A DNA stretch of 64,000 nucleotides. Source: Arthrobacter subterraneus. Its GTDB lineage: Bacteria; Actinomycetota; Actinomycetes; Actinomycetales; Micrococcaceae. Where the stretch lies: assembly GCF_900099735.1 (NCBI RefSeq), contig NZ_FNDT01000001.1, positions 489,722 through 553,721 on the forward strand, read 5' to 3'. The first letter of the stretch is position 1. The number at the start of each line of letters is the position of its first letter. Shown here piece after piece: positions 24,766 to 32,621 of this stretch. The notes under the pieces were generated by a model that was not told the origin of the DNA, did no database searches, and was given only the letters and a program-made list of their open reading frames with translations. The translations under genes were made by a program, and so were the position numbers.

Positions 24766-25608
24766 ATGTCCGCAGCCAGCCTCCAGCCCGTCGTCGTTCC
24801 CGGGTCAGCCGCAGAGGCTGTGCCTGCTGAAGCGGCGCCGCTGGGCGGGCCGGCCGGAGAAGCAGCATTTTTTGACGTCGACAACACCATGATGCGCGGT
24901 GCCAGCCTTTTCCATGTGGCGCGCAAGATGTACCAGCGGCGGGCCTTCACGCTCCGTTTTGCTGCCGGGCTGGCCTGGAAACAGCTGCGCTTCGTCATGC
25001 GCGGCGAGAACATGACCGACATTCACGCGGTACGCGACGCAGCGCTCGCCTTCGCTATCGGGATCGCCCATGAGGACGTGCTCGCCCTCGGCGAAGAGGT
25101 GTATGACGAGATGATTGCTTCGAAGATCTGGCCGGGCGCACGGGCGCTGGCCGAGCAGCATCTCCGGAACGGACGCCGCGTCTGGCTGGTCACCGGAACC
25201 CCGGTTGAAGTGGCCAGCGTCATTGCCAACCGGCTGGGTCTCACCGGCGCGCTCGGCACCGTCGGCGAGGTCTCCGAGGGTTTCTACACCGGCAAACTGG
25301 TGGGTGAGTTCCTTCACGGTCCCGCCAAAGCCGTTGCCGTTCGCGAGCTCGCAGGCAACGAGGGCCTGGACCTGTCGCGCTGCTGGGCCTACAGCGATTC
25401 GTACAATGACATCCCGCTCCTGAGCATCGTGGGACACCCCGTGGCCATCAATCCGGATCACCGCCTGCGCAAACACGCCCGGGACTCCAACTGGCCCATC
25501 TATGACTTCCGGAGCGGCCGCCGGGCAGCCACCCTGGGACTCAAGGCAGCGACGGGAGCCGGCGTGGTCTACGGACTGTGGCGCGGGTTCACCCGGATGA
25601 GGGGTTAG
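24766..25608 (+). CDS. HAD-IB phosphatase (SerB-like)
   Basis: A 280-residue HAD hydrolase. Motif I is FFDVDNTMM, motif II is LVTGTP, the conserved Lys is in HGPAKA, and motif III/IV is SDSYNDIPLL. The cap lies between motifs I and II. The C-terminal hydrophobic segment (LGLKAATGAGVVYGLW) could contact the membrane. It is annotated as phosphoserine phosphatase in some relatives (Rv0505c); the true substrate is uncertain, and related proteins act on lysophosphatidate. It is divergent from the glutaredoxin gene. Confidence 0.85.
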   Translation: MSAASLQPVVVPGSAAEAVPAEAAPLGGPAGEAAFFDVDNTMMRGASLFHVARKMYQRRAFTLRFAAGLAWKQLRFVMRGENMTDIHAVRDAALAFAIGIAHEDVLALGEEVYDEMIASKIWPGARALAEQHLRNGRRVWLVTGTPVEVASVIANRLGLTGALGTVGEVSEGFYTGKLVGEFLHGPAKAVAVRELAGNEGLDLSRCWAYSDSYNDIPLLSIVGHPVAINPDHRLRKHARDSNWPIYDFRSGRRAATLGLKAATGAGVVYGLWRGFTRMRG

Positions 25609-25612
25609 CCCT

Positions 25613-25647
25613 TAAACGCAAAACCGGTCCGCTCGAGGGCGGACCGG
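25613..25647 (-). terminator. Rho-independent terminator after bS22
   Basis: CCGGTCCGC (25624-25632) and GCGGACCGG (25639-25647) form a perfect 9-pair stem with a 6-base loop. On the minus strand TTTTGCGTTT follows. It lies between the convergent HAD and bS22 genes. Confidence 0.85.
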
Positions 25648-25655
25648 ATGCGATG

Positions 25656-25754
25656 CTACTTCTTGTTGCGGCGCTGGTGGCGGGTCTTGCGAAGCAGTTT
25701 GCGGTGCTTCTTCTTCGCCATCCGCTTGCGGCGCTTCTTGATTACTGAACCCAT
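25656..25754 (-). CDS. Small ribosomal protein bS22 (AURKAIP1/COX24 domain)
   Basis: A 32-residue, strongly basic protein, MGSVIKKRRKRMAKKKHR then KLLRKTRHQRRNKK. It is the actinobacterial 30S subunit protein bS22, which sits near the decoding centre. GAGGAC lies a few bases before the ATG. It is too short for most gene finders. The position between a SerB-like gene and a BldC-like gene matches Rv0500B of M. tuberculosis. Confidence 0.93.
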   Translation of the reverse strand: MGSVIKKRRKRMAKKKHRKLLRKTRHQRRNKK

Positions 25755-25911
25755 AGAGTCCTCACAAACTATTCATTCCGGTTCCGGACAACCTCCACCG
25801 CAGGTGCTGCGGCGTGGAAGCTCGAATCTGACAATTGACGTACATCGCGATGACGCACATCTTGCGGCCGAATGAACGGCCGCCTACGCAAAACGCTTCT
25901 TAACAGAGTAC

Positions 25912-25937
25912 CCGGTCAAACCGGCCTCCCTGACCGG
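25912..25937 (-). terminator. Candidate terminator after the BldC-like gene
   Basis: CCGGTCA (25912-25918) and TGACCGG (25931-25937) form a 7-pair stem with a 12-base loop right after the BldC-like stop. No T-run follows. A second small hairpin, GCGGCC...GGCCGC, is at 25864-25883. Nothing else is seen between 25755 and 25941 except the bS22 promoter. Confidence 0.35.
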
Positions 25938-25941
25938 CCTG

Positions 25942-26154
25942 CTAGCCGGTGCCGGACTCGCCCTCAACAGAGGCCGACCGGAGATACTGCTGTACGGCTG
26001 ATTCGGGCACCCGGTAGGAACGCCCAAACTGGACCGCCGGCATATCACCCGAGTGGACCAACCGGTACACGGTCATCTTTGACACCCTCATCACGTCGGC
26101 GACCTCCGCCACCGTTAGGAAGCGCACGTCGGAGAAGTTGCTCCCGTTCGTCAT
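25942..26154 (-). CDS. BldC-like helix-turn-helix regulator
   Basis: A 70-residue DNA-binding protein with a MerR/excisionase-type winged helix: FLTVAEVADVMRVSKMTVYRL, then GDMPAVQFGRSYRVPESAV. It matches the BldC family of small actinobacterial developmental regulators (Rv0500A type), which bind DNA as head-to-tail oligomers. It is a single-gene unit upstream of bS22. Its targets here are unknown. Confidence 0.88.
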   Translation of the reverse strand: MTNGSNFSDVRFLTVAEVADVMRVSKMTVYRLVHSGDMPAVQFGRSYRVPESAVQQYLRSASVEGESGTG

Positions 26155-26314
26155 CTCACCACTGTCCTTTTCTCCTGGAGCTGACCCTGAGATGGGCGCC
26201 CACCATAATTGGTGGAACGCCGAACGGCGTGTCGCCTTGAGACCTGAGGATAGTCCGTCTAGGGAGATACTCTAGTGGTTGATGTGGCCAAAGTGAAAGC
26301 GCCCAAAGTCACGA

Positions 26315-27388
26315 TCAGCCAACACTACGACGACGGCGTGATCCCCTCGCCAGATCACCCAGTACCGACGCCGTGGTGCCCCAGCCCATGCAGGCATCGG
26401 TGACACTCTGGCCGTAGACAAGGTCGCCCCGGGCCGAGACATCCAGCTTCTGGGCACCTTCCACCAGGAAGCTCTCCAGCATGACGCCGGCGATTGCATC
26501 GGAACCCTCCACCGCGTCCGCCAGCTCGCGGGCGACCGCCGCCTGGCGGCGGTGGTCCTTGCCGCTGTTCGCGTGGCTCGCGTCCACGATGAGGCGGCCG
26601 TTCAGGCCCGCGGCAGCGAGGCGTGCCGATGCGTTCGCCACGTCCTCGGCGCCGTAGTTCGGGCCGTCAGCGCCGCCACGCAGGATCAGGTGAGTATCGG
26701 GGTTGCCGGTGGTGGACACAAGGGCTGCCCGCCCGTCGTCGTCCACGCCCAGGAAGGCCTGTGGCGCACTCGCGGAGGCGCAGGCGTCCAGCGCTACTCC
26801 TATTCCGCCGTCGGTTCCGTTCTTGAAACCCACCGGCATCGATAGTCCCGACGACAACTGTCGGTGGATCTGGCTTTCCGTGGTCCGCGCTCCGATTGCG
26901 CCCCAGCTGACAAGGTCGGCGATGTACTGCGGACTGATCGGTTCGAGGAACTCGGTGCCCAGCGGGACACCGAGCGCCGCCACATCGTGGAGGAAGTTCC
27001 GCGCAGCACGAAGGCCGGCAGCGATGTCATGGCTGCCGTCCAGGTGCGGATCATTGATAAGCCCCTTCCACCCCACGGTGGTCCTTGGCTTTTCGAAGTA
27101 GGCGCGCATGACCACCAGCAGGTCCTCGCGGTGCAGTTGGGCAGCATCGGCGAGCATGCGCGCGTATTCGAGGCCGGCGGCGGGGTCATGGATGGAACAG
27201 GGACCAACGATGACGAGGAGCCGATCATCGAGCCCGTTGAGCACGGCCCTGATTTCCTCACGGGAGCGTCGGACGGAGGCGGCTGCCTCGTCCGACGCGG
27301 GCAGTTCCGCGAGCACATCAGACGGGGTGGGCAGCGGCTCGATCGTGCGCACATTGACGTTGGACGAGGAGGTGGTGAGGGTTTTCAT
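26315..27388 (-). CDS. DAHP synthase, class I (3-deoxy-7-phosphoheptulonate synthase)
   Basis: A 357-residue enzyme that condenses erythrose 4-phosphate with phosphoenolpyruvate, the first step of aromatic amino acid synthesis. Class I AroG/AroF markers are VGPCSIHDP, MRAYFEKPRTTVGWKG, GTEFLEP, GARTTESQ, KNGTDGG and VDASHANSGK. ATG 27388 is taken as the start; in-frame ATG 27427 would add 13 residues. A leader peptide and terminator precede it, which suggests control by charged Trp/Tyr/Phe tRNAs. Confidence 0.95.
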   Translation of the reverse strand: MKTLTTSSSNVNVRTIEPLPTPSDVLAELPASDEAAASVRRSREEIRAVLNGLDDRLLVIVGPCSIHDPAAGLEYARMLADAAQLHREDLLVVMRAYFEKPRTTVGWKGLINDPHLDGSHDIAAGLRAARNFLHDVAALGVPLGTEFLEPISPQYIADLVSWGAIGARTTESQIHRQLSSGLSMPVGFKNGTDGGIGVALDACASASAPQAFLGVDDDGRAALVSTTGNPDTHLILRGGADGPNYGAEDVANASARLAAAGLNGRLIVDASHANSGKDHRRQAAVARELADAVEGSDAIAGVMLESFLVEGAQKLDVSARGDLVYGQSVTDACMGWGTTASVLGDLARGSRRRRSVG

Positions 27389-27440
27389 GGTCCCGCTTTC
27401 GAAGAGGTTCTCGGCGGGTCTGTCCATCAGAACCCGCCGT

Positions 27441-27475
27441 GGAAACGACGAAGGGCAGGAAGCGTGTCCTGCCCT
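27441..27475 (-). terminator. Attenuator terminator in the DAHP synthase leader
   Basis: On the minus strand AGGGCAGG (27475-27468) and CCTGCCCT (27459-27452) form a perfect 8-pair stem with an 8-base loop, followed by TCGTCGTTT. It lies between the leader peptide and the DAHP synthase start, 64 bases before the gene. The adjoining CAGAGCCAAC (27485-27476) is complementary to GTTGGCTCTG inside the leader coding region (27531-27522), giving a competing long-range stem. Confidence 0.65.
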
Positions 27476-27503
27476 GTTGGCTCTGAAGGTGTTGGTCAGC
27501 GTA

Positions 27504-27560
27504 TTAGGCCGCGGGCTCCTCCAGAGCCAACGCAAAATACGCATACCAACGGGTTGTCAT
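27504..27560 (-). CDS. Aromatic leader peptide of the DAHP synthase attenuator
   Basis: An 18-codon ORF encoding MTTRWYAYFALALEEPAA. Four of the five residues 5-9 are aromatic (W, Y, Y, F), far above the usual content. It is followed by alternative stems and a terminator, then the DAHP synthase gene on the same strand. The layout is that of ribosome-mediated attenuation: stalling at UGG/UAU/UUU codons would alter folding downstream. A leader peptide (aroR) upstream of aroF is known in Corynebacterium glutamicum, recalled and not checked. Confidence 0.75.
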   Translation of the reverse strand: MTTRWYAYFALALEEPAA

Positions 27561-27647
27561 GGCTTGAGCGTAATAGGCCCGCGGCATATTGCCAAAGTGG
27601 CGGCGCAATTGTGACCGGTGTGGAAGTAACAGTCATGCCCGGCCGGG

Positions 27648-28097
27648 TTACTCCTTGCGGCGGCGCAGCTTCGGGAACTGGGACAGGAGGTCGGCCGCCC
27701 GCTCGGCGGCTCTGCCGACGGTGCGCCCGAATTGCTGAGCTCCATCTGCCTGCGCAAGAGCCGGCGTCACCGGGACCATCTCACCAAGCGCGGGTTCAAC
27801 AACAGCTGGGGCCAGGGATGAATTGCTCTGGGGAACAGGTAGTTCGAACCCGGCAAGCCAGGCAGCAACCTCCTGCAGCGGCTCCGGGACGAGGGAGTAG
27901 AACCGCTTCTGACCCTGTGCCCGCATGGATACAAGGCCCGCTTCCCGCAGGACTTTGAGGTGCTTGGAAACGGTGGGCTGACTTACCTCAAGCTCCTGCA
28001 CCAGTTCGCCTACCGCTTTGTCTCCATCCCGCAGGGATGCCAGGATCTGACGGCGGGTTGCTTCGGCGATGACGGCGAACACATCATCCATGACCAT
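27648..28097 (-). CDS. ArsR family transcriptional regulator
   Basis: A 149-residue regulator. Residues 3-85 form the ArsR winged helix: FAVIAEATRRQILASL, then VGELVQELEVSQPTVSKHLKVLREAGLV and KRFYSL. No metal-binding Cys pair is seen in the recognition helix. The C-terminal 60 residues are Pro/Ala-rich and of unknown role. The start may also be ATG 28091. A dyad overlapping the likely -10 suggests autoregulation. Its position between DAHP synthase and AcuC does not reveal a target. Confidence 0.87.
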   Translation of the reverse strand: MVMDDVFAVIAEATRRQILASLRDGDKAVGELVQELEVSQPTVSKHLKVLREAGLVSMRAQGQKRFYSLVPEPLQEVAAWLAGFELPVPQSNSSLAPAVVEPALGEMVPVTPALAQADGAQQFGRTVGRAAERAADLLSQFPKLRRRKE

Positions 28098-28106
28098 CCC
28101 ATTACC

Positions 28107-28118
28107 ATATCCGTATAT
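28107..28118 (-). promoter_or_regulatory. Dyad in the ArsR-family gene promoter
   Basis: ATATCCGTATAT is a 4+4+4 dyad just 10-21 bases before ATG 28097, and the minus strand reads GTTATATACGGATAT here. The TATATA-like stretch could be the -10 box, so the mRNA would be nearly leaderless and the dyad could be the operator. Confidence 0.4.
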
Positions 28119-28149
28119 AACGAAAGCGGCATCCCTTGGTGGGGCGAAG

Positions 28150-29352
28150 TCAGTCGAACCAGGGGTCCAATCCGTGGAAGGGAAACACGGCCTTCCGCGT
28201 GGCCATAATCGAGCGGTCCAGGTTGGCGTTCGGATCGAACCCGGCTTCCCAGGACTGCCACCAGGTATCGACACCATCCCCCAGCACTTCGGGCGCGTTG
28301 CGGCCGAAACGCTCGGTCACATAGTAACGCCAGGAACCGGGCACCGGCGTCGTCAGGGTGATATCAGCGCCTGCGGCCACAGCCGTGAGCAGGGTCCAGG
28401 AGCGCGGCACCACTGACGTGATGTTGTACCCGCCGCCTCCCGTTGCGATCCAGCGTCCCTCACAATGCTGCGAAGCGAGCTCCCGCACGGCCACCGCTGC
28501 CGCATGCTGCGCGTCCACCGTGATACGCAGGTTGGTCAGCGGATCATCGACGTGGCTGTCGCAACCGTGCTGGCTCACGATCACCTCAGGTTTGAACGCG
28601 GCCGTCAGCTGGGGCACCACCGCGTGGAAGGCCCGCAGAAATCCCGCGTCCCCCGTGGTGGTGGGTAGCGCAACATTGACTGCGGAACCCTGCGCCGCAG
28701 GACCGCCGATTTCATTGGCGTACCCCGTGCCGGGAAAAAGACTCATGCCCGTCTCATGCAGGGAGATGGTCATTACCCGATTGTCATCCCAGAAGATCTC
28801 CTGCGTGCCGTCACCGTGATGAGCATCGACGTCGATGTAGAGGACGCGCTGCACGCCGTTGTCGAGCAGGCGCTGAACTGCCGCGGCGGCGTCGTTGTAG
28901 ATGCAGAATCCACTTGCCACCGCACGGCCGGCGTGATGCATTCCGCCGCCGAAATTCACTGCGTGCTGCGCAGCTCCCGACAACACGGAGTCGGCCGCGG
29001 CGATCGAACCCCCGACCAGGCGAGCACTGGCCGTGTGCATGCCCGCAAAAGCCGGCGTGTCATCGGTTCCGAATCCCGCGGTTCCATCGGCAGCCTCCGG
29101 ATCGGCATCGGCAGCCTTCACCGCGTCCACATACCGCGCATCATGAACGGTCAGCAGGCTCACGTCGTCGGCAACCTCGGGCACAAGGATCCGGACCTGG
29201 GGAAGGTCAAACAATCCGACGGCCCGAATAAGGCGCGCGGTCAGGTCGAGCCGCAGCGGGCTCATCGGATGGTGCGCGCCGAAGTTGTACGCGAGCATGG
29301 ATTCGTCCCACACCACCCTCGTTGAAAAGGCGGGAACGGAGGTACTGGCCAC
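28150..29352 (-). CDS. acuC: AcuC-type protein deacetylase (histone deacetylase family)
   Basis: A 400-residue Zn-dependent lysine deacetylase. HDAC markers are GGGMHHAG (catalytic His pair), YIDVDAHHGDG (metal Asp and His), GTGYANEIGG and VSQHGCDSHVDDPL (second metal Asp). In other bacteria AcuC deacetylates acetyl-CoA synthetase; an acs gene with the acylatable Lys motif is in this window at 53632. The start is GTG 29352. Confidence 0.9.
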   Translation of the reverse strand: MASTSVPAFSTRVVWDESMLAYNFGAHHPMSPLRLDLTARLIRAVGLFDLPQVRILVPEVADDVSLLTVHDARYVDAVKAADADPEAADGTAGFGTDDTPAFAGMHTASARLVGGSIAAADSVLSGAAQHAVNFGGGMHHAGRAVASGFCIYNDAAAAVQRLLDNGVQRVLYIDVDAHHGDGTQEIFWDDNRVMTISLHETGMSLFPGTGYANEIGGPAAQGSAVNVALPTTTGDAGFLRAFHAVVPQLTAAFKPEVIVSQHGCDSHVDDPLTNLRITVDAQHAAAVAVRELASQHCEGRWIATGGGGYNITSVVPRSWTLLTAVAAGADITLTTPVPGSWRYYVTERFGRNAPEVLGDGVDTWWQSWEAGFDPNANLDRSIMATRKAVFPFHGLDPWFD

Positions 29353-29454
29353 TCCAGCAGGCTACGCGATCCGGGCCCTTCCTGCCCACGGCGCACGTGT
29401 GAAGGTGGTTTACTACTCGGAGGGACCAGGGAGATACGGAGCGGATCAGCAAGC

Positions 29455-30867
29455 ATGACACGGACACACCCCTCCTGGCTGGGAGGGGAAGACCAGGTTC
29501 ACCTGCACCTGCTGCGCCGGGCGCGCGACTTCATCGACGGCGTAGTCAACAGCTCCCCCGCACGGGTTGCCCTGCTGGTATTTGCGCTGGTGGTGCTCGT
29601 CTTCACCGTTCTGCTTTCCCTGCCGGCGTCAAGCAGTTCCGGTGAATTCACTCCACTCCACGATGCCCTTTTCACTGCCGTCTCCGCGGTCTGCGTGGTG
29701 GGACTGACGGTCGTGTCGACAGCTGCCCACTGGTCTTTCTTCGGCCAGCTGGTGATTCTGATCGGCATCTTTGTGGGCGGACTGGGGACCCTCACCCTCG
29801 CCTCCCTCCTGGCCCTGGTGGTAAGCAAGCGGCTCGGGGTGCGCGGCAAACTCCTGGCGCAGTCCGCACTCAATAACGCGACCCGCTTGGGCGAGGTAGG
29901 CACCCTGCTCCGGATTGTCATCACCACCTCCGTGGCCGTCGAGGTGGTCCTGGCCCTTGCCCTGATTCCCCGGTTCATCATCCTCGGTGAGCCTTTCTGG
30001 CTCGCGGTGTGGCACGGGATCTTCTACTCCATCTCGGCGTTCAACAATGCCGGGTTCACTCCGCACTCGGACGGTCTGGTGCCTTACGAAACTGACCTGT
30101 GGATTCTCATGCCGATCATGGTCGGTGTCTTTGTCGGCAGCCTTGGCTTCCCGGTCATCCTGATCCTCGTGCAGTTCCGCCACCACATCCAGAAGTGGAG
30201 TCTGCACACCAAGCTGACCATCAACGTGTCACTCATCCTGCTGGTTGCGGGAGCGGTGCTCTGGGGTGGGATGGAGTGGTCCAACAGCAACACCGTCGGC
30301 GGGTTGAGCGTCAGTGACAAGATCATTCATTCTGTCTTCGCGTCCATCAACACGCGCTCGGGCGGCTTCAATCTCGTGGACCAGAACCAGATGGAGCCGA
30401 CCACGATGCTCCTGACGGATGCGCTGATGTTCGCCGGCGGCGGTTCCGCCTCGACAGCCGGCGGAATCAAGGTCACCACCATCGCTGTCATGTTCCTCGC
30501 AATCCTCGCTGAGGCCCGCGGCGACTCGGACGTCAGCGTCTACGGTCGAAAGATCCCCCAGGGAGCCATGCGGGTTGCCATCTCGGTGATCTTCATGGGT
30601 GCCACCATGGTGCTGGTCGGCACCGGCCTGATCGTGTGGATCTCAGGGGTGGAGCTGAACCGGGTGCTCTTCGAGGTCATCTCGGCGTTCGCCACCTGCG
30701 GTCTCAGCACCAACCTCAGCGCGGAACTTCCACCTGAAGGAAAGTATGTTCTTTCTGCGCTCATGTTCGCCGGCCGTCTTGGAACGATTACCCTTGCTTC
30801 TGCGCTCGCTCTGCGCCAGCGCAGCACGCTCTACCACTACCCGGAAGAGAGGCCAATCATTGGCTGA
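29455..30867 (+). CDS. Potassium uptake channel subunit TrkH/KtrB
   Basis: A 470-residue membrane protein made of four M1-P-M2 units. The selectivity-filter turns are seen at AVCVVGLTV, FNNAGFTPHS, TRSGGFNL and ATCGLSTN, and GGGSASTAGGIK forms the gating loop of unit 3. It imports K+ with the TrkA/KtrA protein encoded immediately downstream. The family (KtrB versus TrkH) cannot be split with certainty. It is divergent from acuC. Confidence 0.93.
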   Translation: MTRTHPSWLGGEDQVHLHLLRRARDFIDGVVNSSPARVALLVFALVVLVFTVLLSLPASSSSGEFTPLHDALFTAVSAVCVVGLTVVSTAAHWSFFGQLVILIGIFVGGLGTLTLASLLALVVSKRLGVRGKLLAQSALNNATRLGEVGTLLRIVITTSVAVEVVLALALIPRFIILGEPFWLAVWHGIFYSISAFNNAGFTPHSDGLVPYETDLWILMPIMVGVFVGSLGFPVILILVQFRHHIQKWSLHTKLTINVSLILLVAGAVLWGGMEWSNSNTVGGLSVSDKIIHSVFASINTRSGGFNLVDQNQMEPTTMLLTDALMFAGGGSASTAGGIKVTTIAVMFLAILAEARGDSDVSVYGRKIPQGAMRVAISVIFMGATMVLVGTGLIVWISGVELNRVLFEVISAFATCGLSTNLSAELPPEGKYVLSALMFAGRLGTITLASALALRQRSTLYHYPEERPIIG

Positions 30868-31528
30868 GAGACCAGCACACAACGCGCCAGTGCTCGTGAT
30901 CGGGCTGGGGCGATTCGGCGCCGCCACGGCCGAGCAGCTCGTCAAACAGGGACGCGAGGTGCTCGCGATTGAGAAGGACCAGCAGCTGGTCCAGAAGTGG
31001 TCGGGAACCCTCACCCATGTCGTGGAGGCGGACGCCACCAACATCGACGCCCTGCGCCAGCTGGGGGCGCAGGAGTTTCCTGCCGCCGTCGTGGGGGTGG
31101 GAACCTCGATCGAGGCGAGCGTTCTGATCACCGCAAACCTTGTGGACCTGAACATCGACAATCTGTGGGTCAAGGCGATCACGCCCTCGCACGGCAAGAT
31201 TCTCAAGCGGATCGGGGCGAACCACGTCATCTACCCCGAGGCCGACGCCGGGCAGCGCGCCGCGCACCTGGTCGGCGGCCGGATGCTCGACTTCATCGAG
31301 TTCGAGGACGGTTTCGCCATCGTCAAGATGTTCCCGCCGAAGGAAACCCAGGGGTTCACGCTGGGCGAATCGGCAGTCCGTTCCAAATACGGGGTCACGG
31401 TGGTCGGCGTGAAATCACCGGGCGAGGACTTCACCTACGCCCGCCCGGAAACCAAGGTCACCAGCCGGGACATGCTCATCGTCTCCGGCCATGTGGACCT
31501 TCTCGAACGCTTCGCCGCACGGCCCTGA
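30860..31528 (+). CDS. TrkA/KtrA-type potassium uptake regulatory protein
   Basis: A 222-residue cytosolic subunit. The RCK_N Rossmann domain has VLVIGLGRFGAATA, and the acidic IEKDQQ ends strand 2. An RCK_C domain (about 140-222) follows, which in relatives binds c-di-AMP. TTG 30860 is used as the start: GGAAGAGAGG precedes it and it overlaps the last codons of the channel gene by 8 bases. An earlier start inside the channel gene is unlikely. Confidence 0.9.
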   Translation: MAERPAHNAPVLVIGLGRFGAATAEQLVKQGREVLAIEKDQQLVQKWSGTLTHVVEADATNIDALRQLGAQEFPAAVVGVGTSIEASVLITANLVDLNIDNLWVKAITPSHGKILKRIGANHVIYPEADAGQRAAHLVGGRMLDFIEFEDGFAIVKMFPPKETQGFTLGESAVRSKYGVTVVGVKSPGEDFTYARPETKVTSRDMLIVSGHVDLLERFAARP

Positions 31529-31534
31529 CGGGGC

Positions 31535-32380
31535 TTACCCGCCCAGCTCGCGGGTGATCGCAGCCGCCCGCTCCGCCGCTGCACGTGCTCCTGCAGCGAC
31601 GATGTCCGGAAGTCCCTGCTCGTCGAAGGTTGCTATCGCGCGCTCGGTTGTCCCGTTGGGGCTCGTCACGGCCTTGCGCAGCGCCGTCGCGTCCGCGCCT
31701 TCCTCAGCGAGCATGAAGCCTGCGCCGGCCACGGTCTCGGTTGCCAGCAGCTTGGCCAGGTCCTCGTCGAGTCCCAGCTTCACGCCGGCCGCTGCCATCG
31801 CTTCCGCCAGGTAGAACGCGTAGGCGGGCCCTGAACCGCTCACCGCCGAGAGCGCATCAACCTGCTCTTCGGGGATTTCAACGACGGTTCCTGCCGCGCT
31901 GAGGATGGCCCGGGCCTGGTCCATCAGCTCGGGGGTGGCACTGGTTCCCGCCGAAATGGACAGCACGCCGCGGCCGAGGCTCGAGGGAGTATTGGGCATG
32001 CTCCGGATCACCGGCTGGCCCTCCGGCAGTGCCGCCTCCAGCATGTTGATTGAGATCGCTGCAGCAACGCTGATCACCACCGTCCCCGGCTTCAGCGCCG
32101 GAGAAATCTCGCGGGCAAGGTCAAGGATCCCGACCGGCTTCACTCCGAGCAGTACGACGTCGGCTGCCGCCGCTGCTGTCTTGTTGGCGGCCGAATCCTC
32201 AGTCGAGGACAACACGGACACACCATGCTTCCTGCTCAGGCCTGCGGCCTTTTCCGCACCCCGGACGGTAGCTGTCACCTGTTGGGGAGGGAGGCCCGCC
32301 GCGAGCAGACCGGTGAGGATAGCGCCGTTCATTGAACCGCAGCCGAGGAACGAGATGTGCTGGGGGATGTTGATAGCCAT
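31535..32380 (-). CDS. proC: Pyrroline-5-carboxylate reductase ProC
   Basis: A 281-residue NADPH-dependent enzyme for the last step of proline synthesis. The Rossmann motif is FLGCGSMNGAIL. VLLGVKP, VISVAAAISI, RSMPNTPS and the C-terminal signature VSGSGPAYAFYLAEAM with TSPNGTTERAI are intact. It is convergent with the K+ regulator gene, 6 bases apart. Confidence 0.95.
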   Translation of the reverse strand: MAINIPQHISFLGCGSMNGAILTGLLAAGLPPQQVTATVRGAEKAAGLSRKHGVSVLSSTEDSAANKTAAAAADVVLLGVKPVGILDLAREISPALKPGTVVISVAAAISINMLEAALPEGQPVIRSMPNTPSSLGRGVLSISAGTSATPELMDQARAILSAAGTVVEIPEEQVDALSAVSGSGPAYAFYLAEAMAAAGVKLGLDEDLAKLLATETVAGAGFMLAEEGADATALRKAVTSPNGTTERAIATFDEQGLPDIVAAGARAAAERAAAITRELGG

Positions 32381-32490
32381 CGGCCCATCGTGTCATGACT
32401 GAGCGATTCACAGCATCCTCACAGGCTGCGCAGGGGTGCAGTTCCGGGAAATAGCAGTACAGTCGTTATTACCTCATAAAGGTGCGAGTG

Positions 32491-32585
32491 ATGAGGCCGG
32501 GCTCTCCCTGGCCCGGCCGACGCCGGTGGGCCGCAGCTGTGATTTCCCCCAATTACGCTGCAGGCCCGCCGGCGTCTCCTTTTGA
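32491..32585 (+). ncRNA. Compact two-hairpin RNA with C-rich loops (possible 6C-like RNA)
   Basis: Hairpin 1 has a perfect 8-pair stem (32495-32502 with 32511-32518) and loop TCTCCCTG. Hairpin 2 starts one base later: 14 pairs (32519-32532 with 32563-32576, one G-U), then GCAG/CTGC (32533-32536 with 32558-32561), then GTGATT/AATTAC (32539-32544 with 32551-32556) closing the loop TCCCCC. The tail TCCTTTTG follows. It lies between the divergent-facing ends of proC and ppx where no protein gene fits. Loops of C residues on two stems recall the actinobacterial 6C RNA; identity is not proven. Confidence 0.5.
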
Positions 32586-32621
32586 TGGGGTTGCGCGTGC
32601 GTGGGGGTTCCGCCGTGCGGC

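Noticed and set aside
26276-26404. Small forward ORF starting VVDVAKVKAPKV between the BldC-like gene and DAHP synthase
   Set aside because: It runs into the antisense of DAHP synthase, has no ribosome-binding site and ends without any recognisable pattern. The stretch is more likely the BldC-like promoter region.
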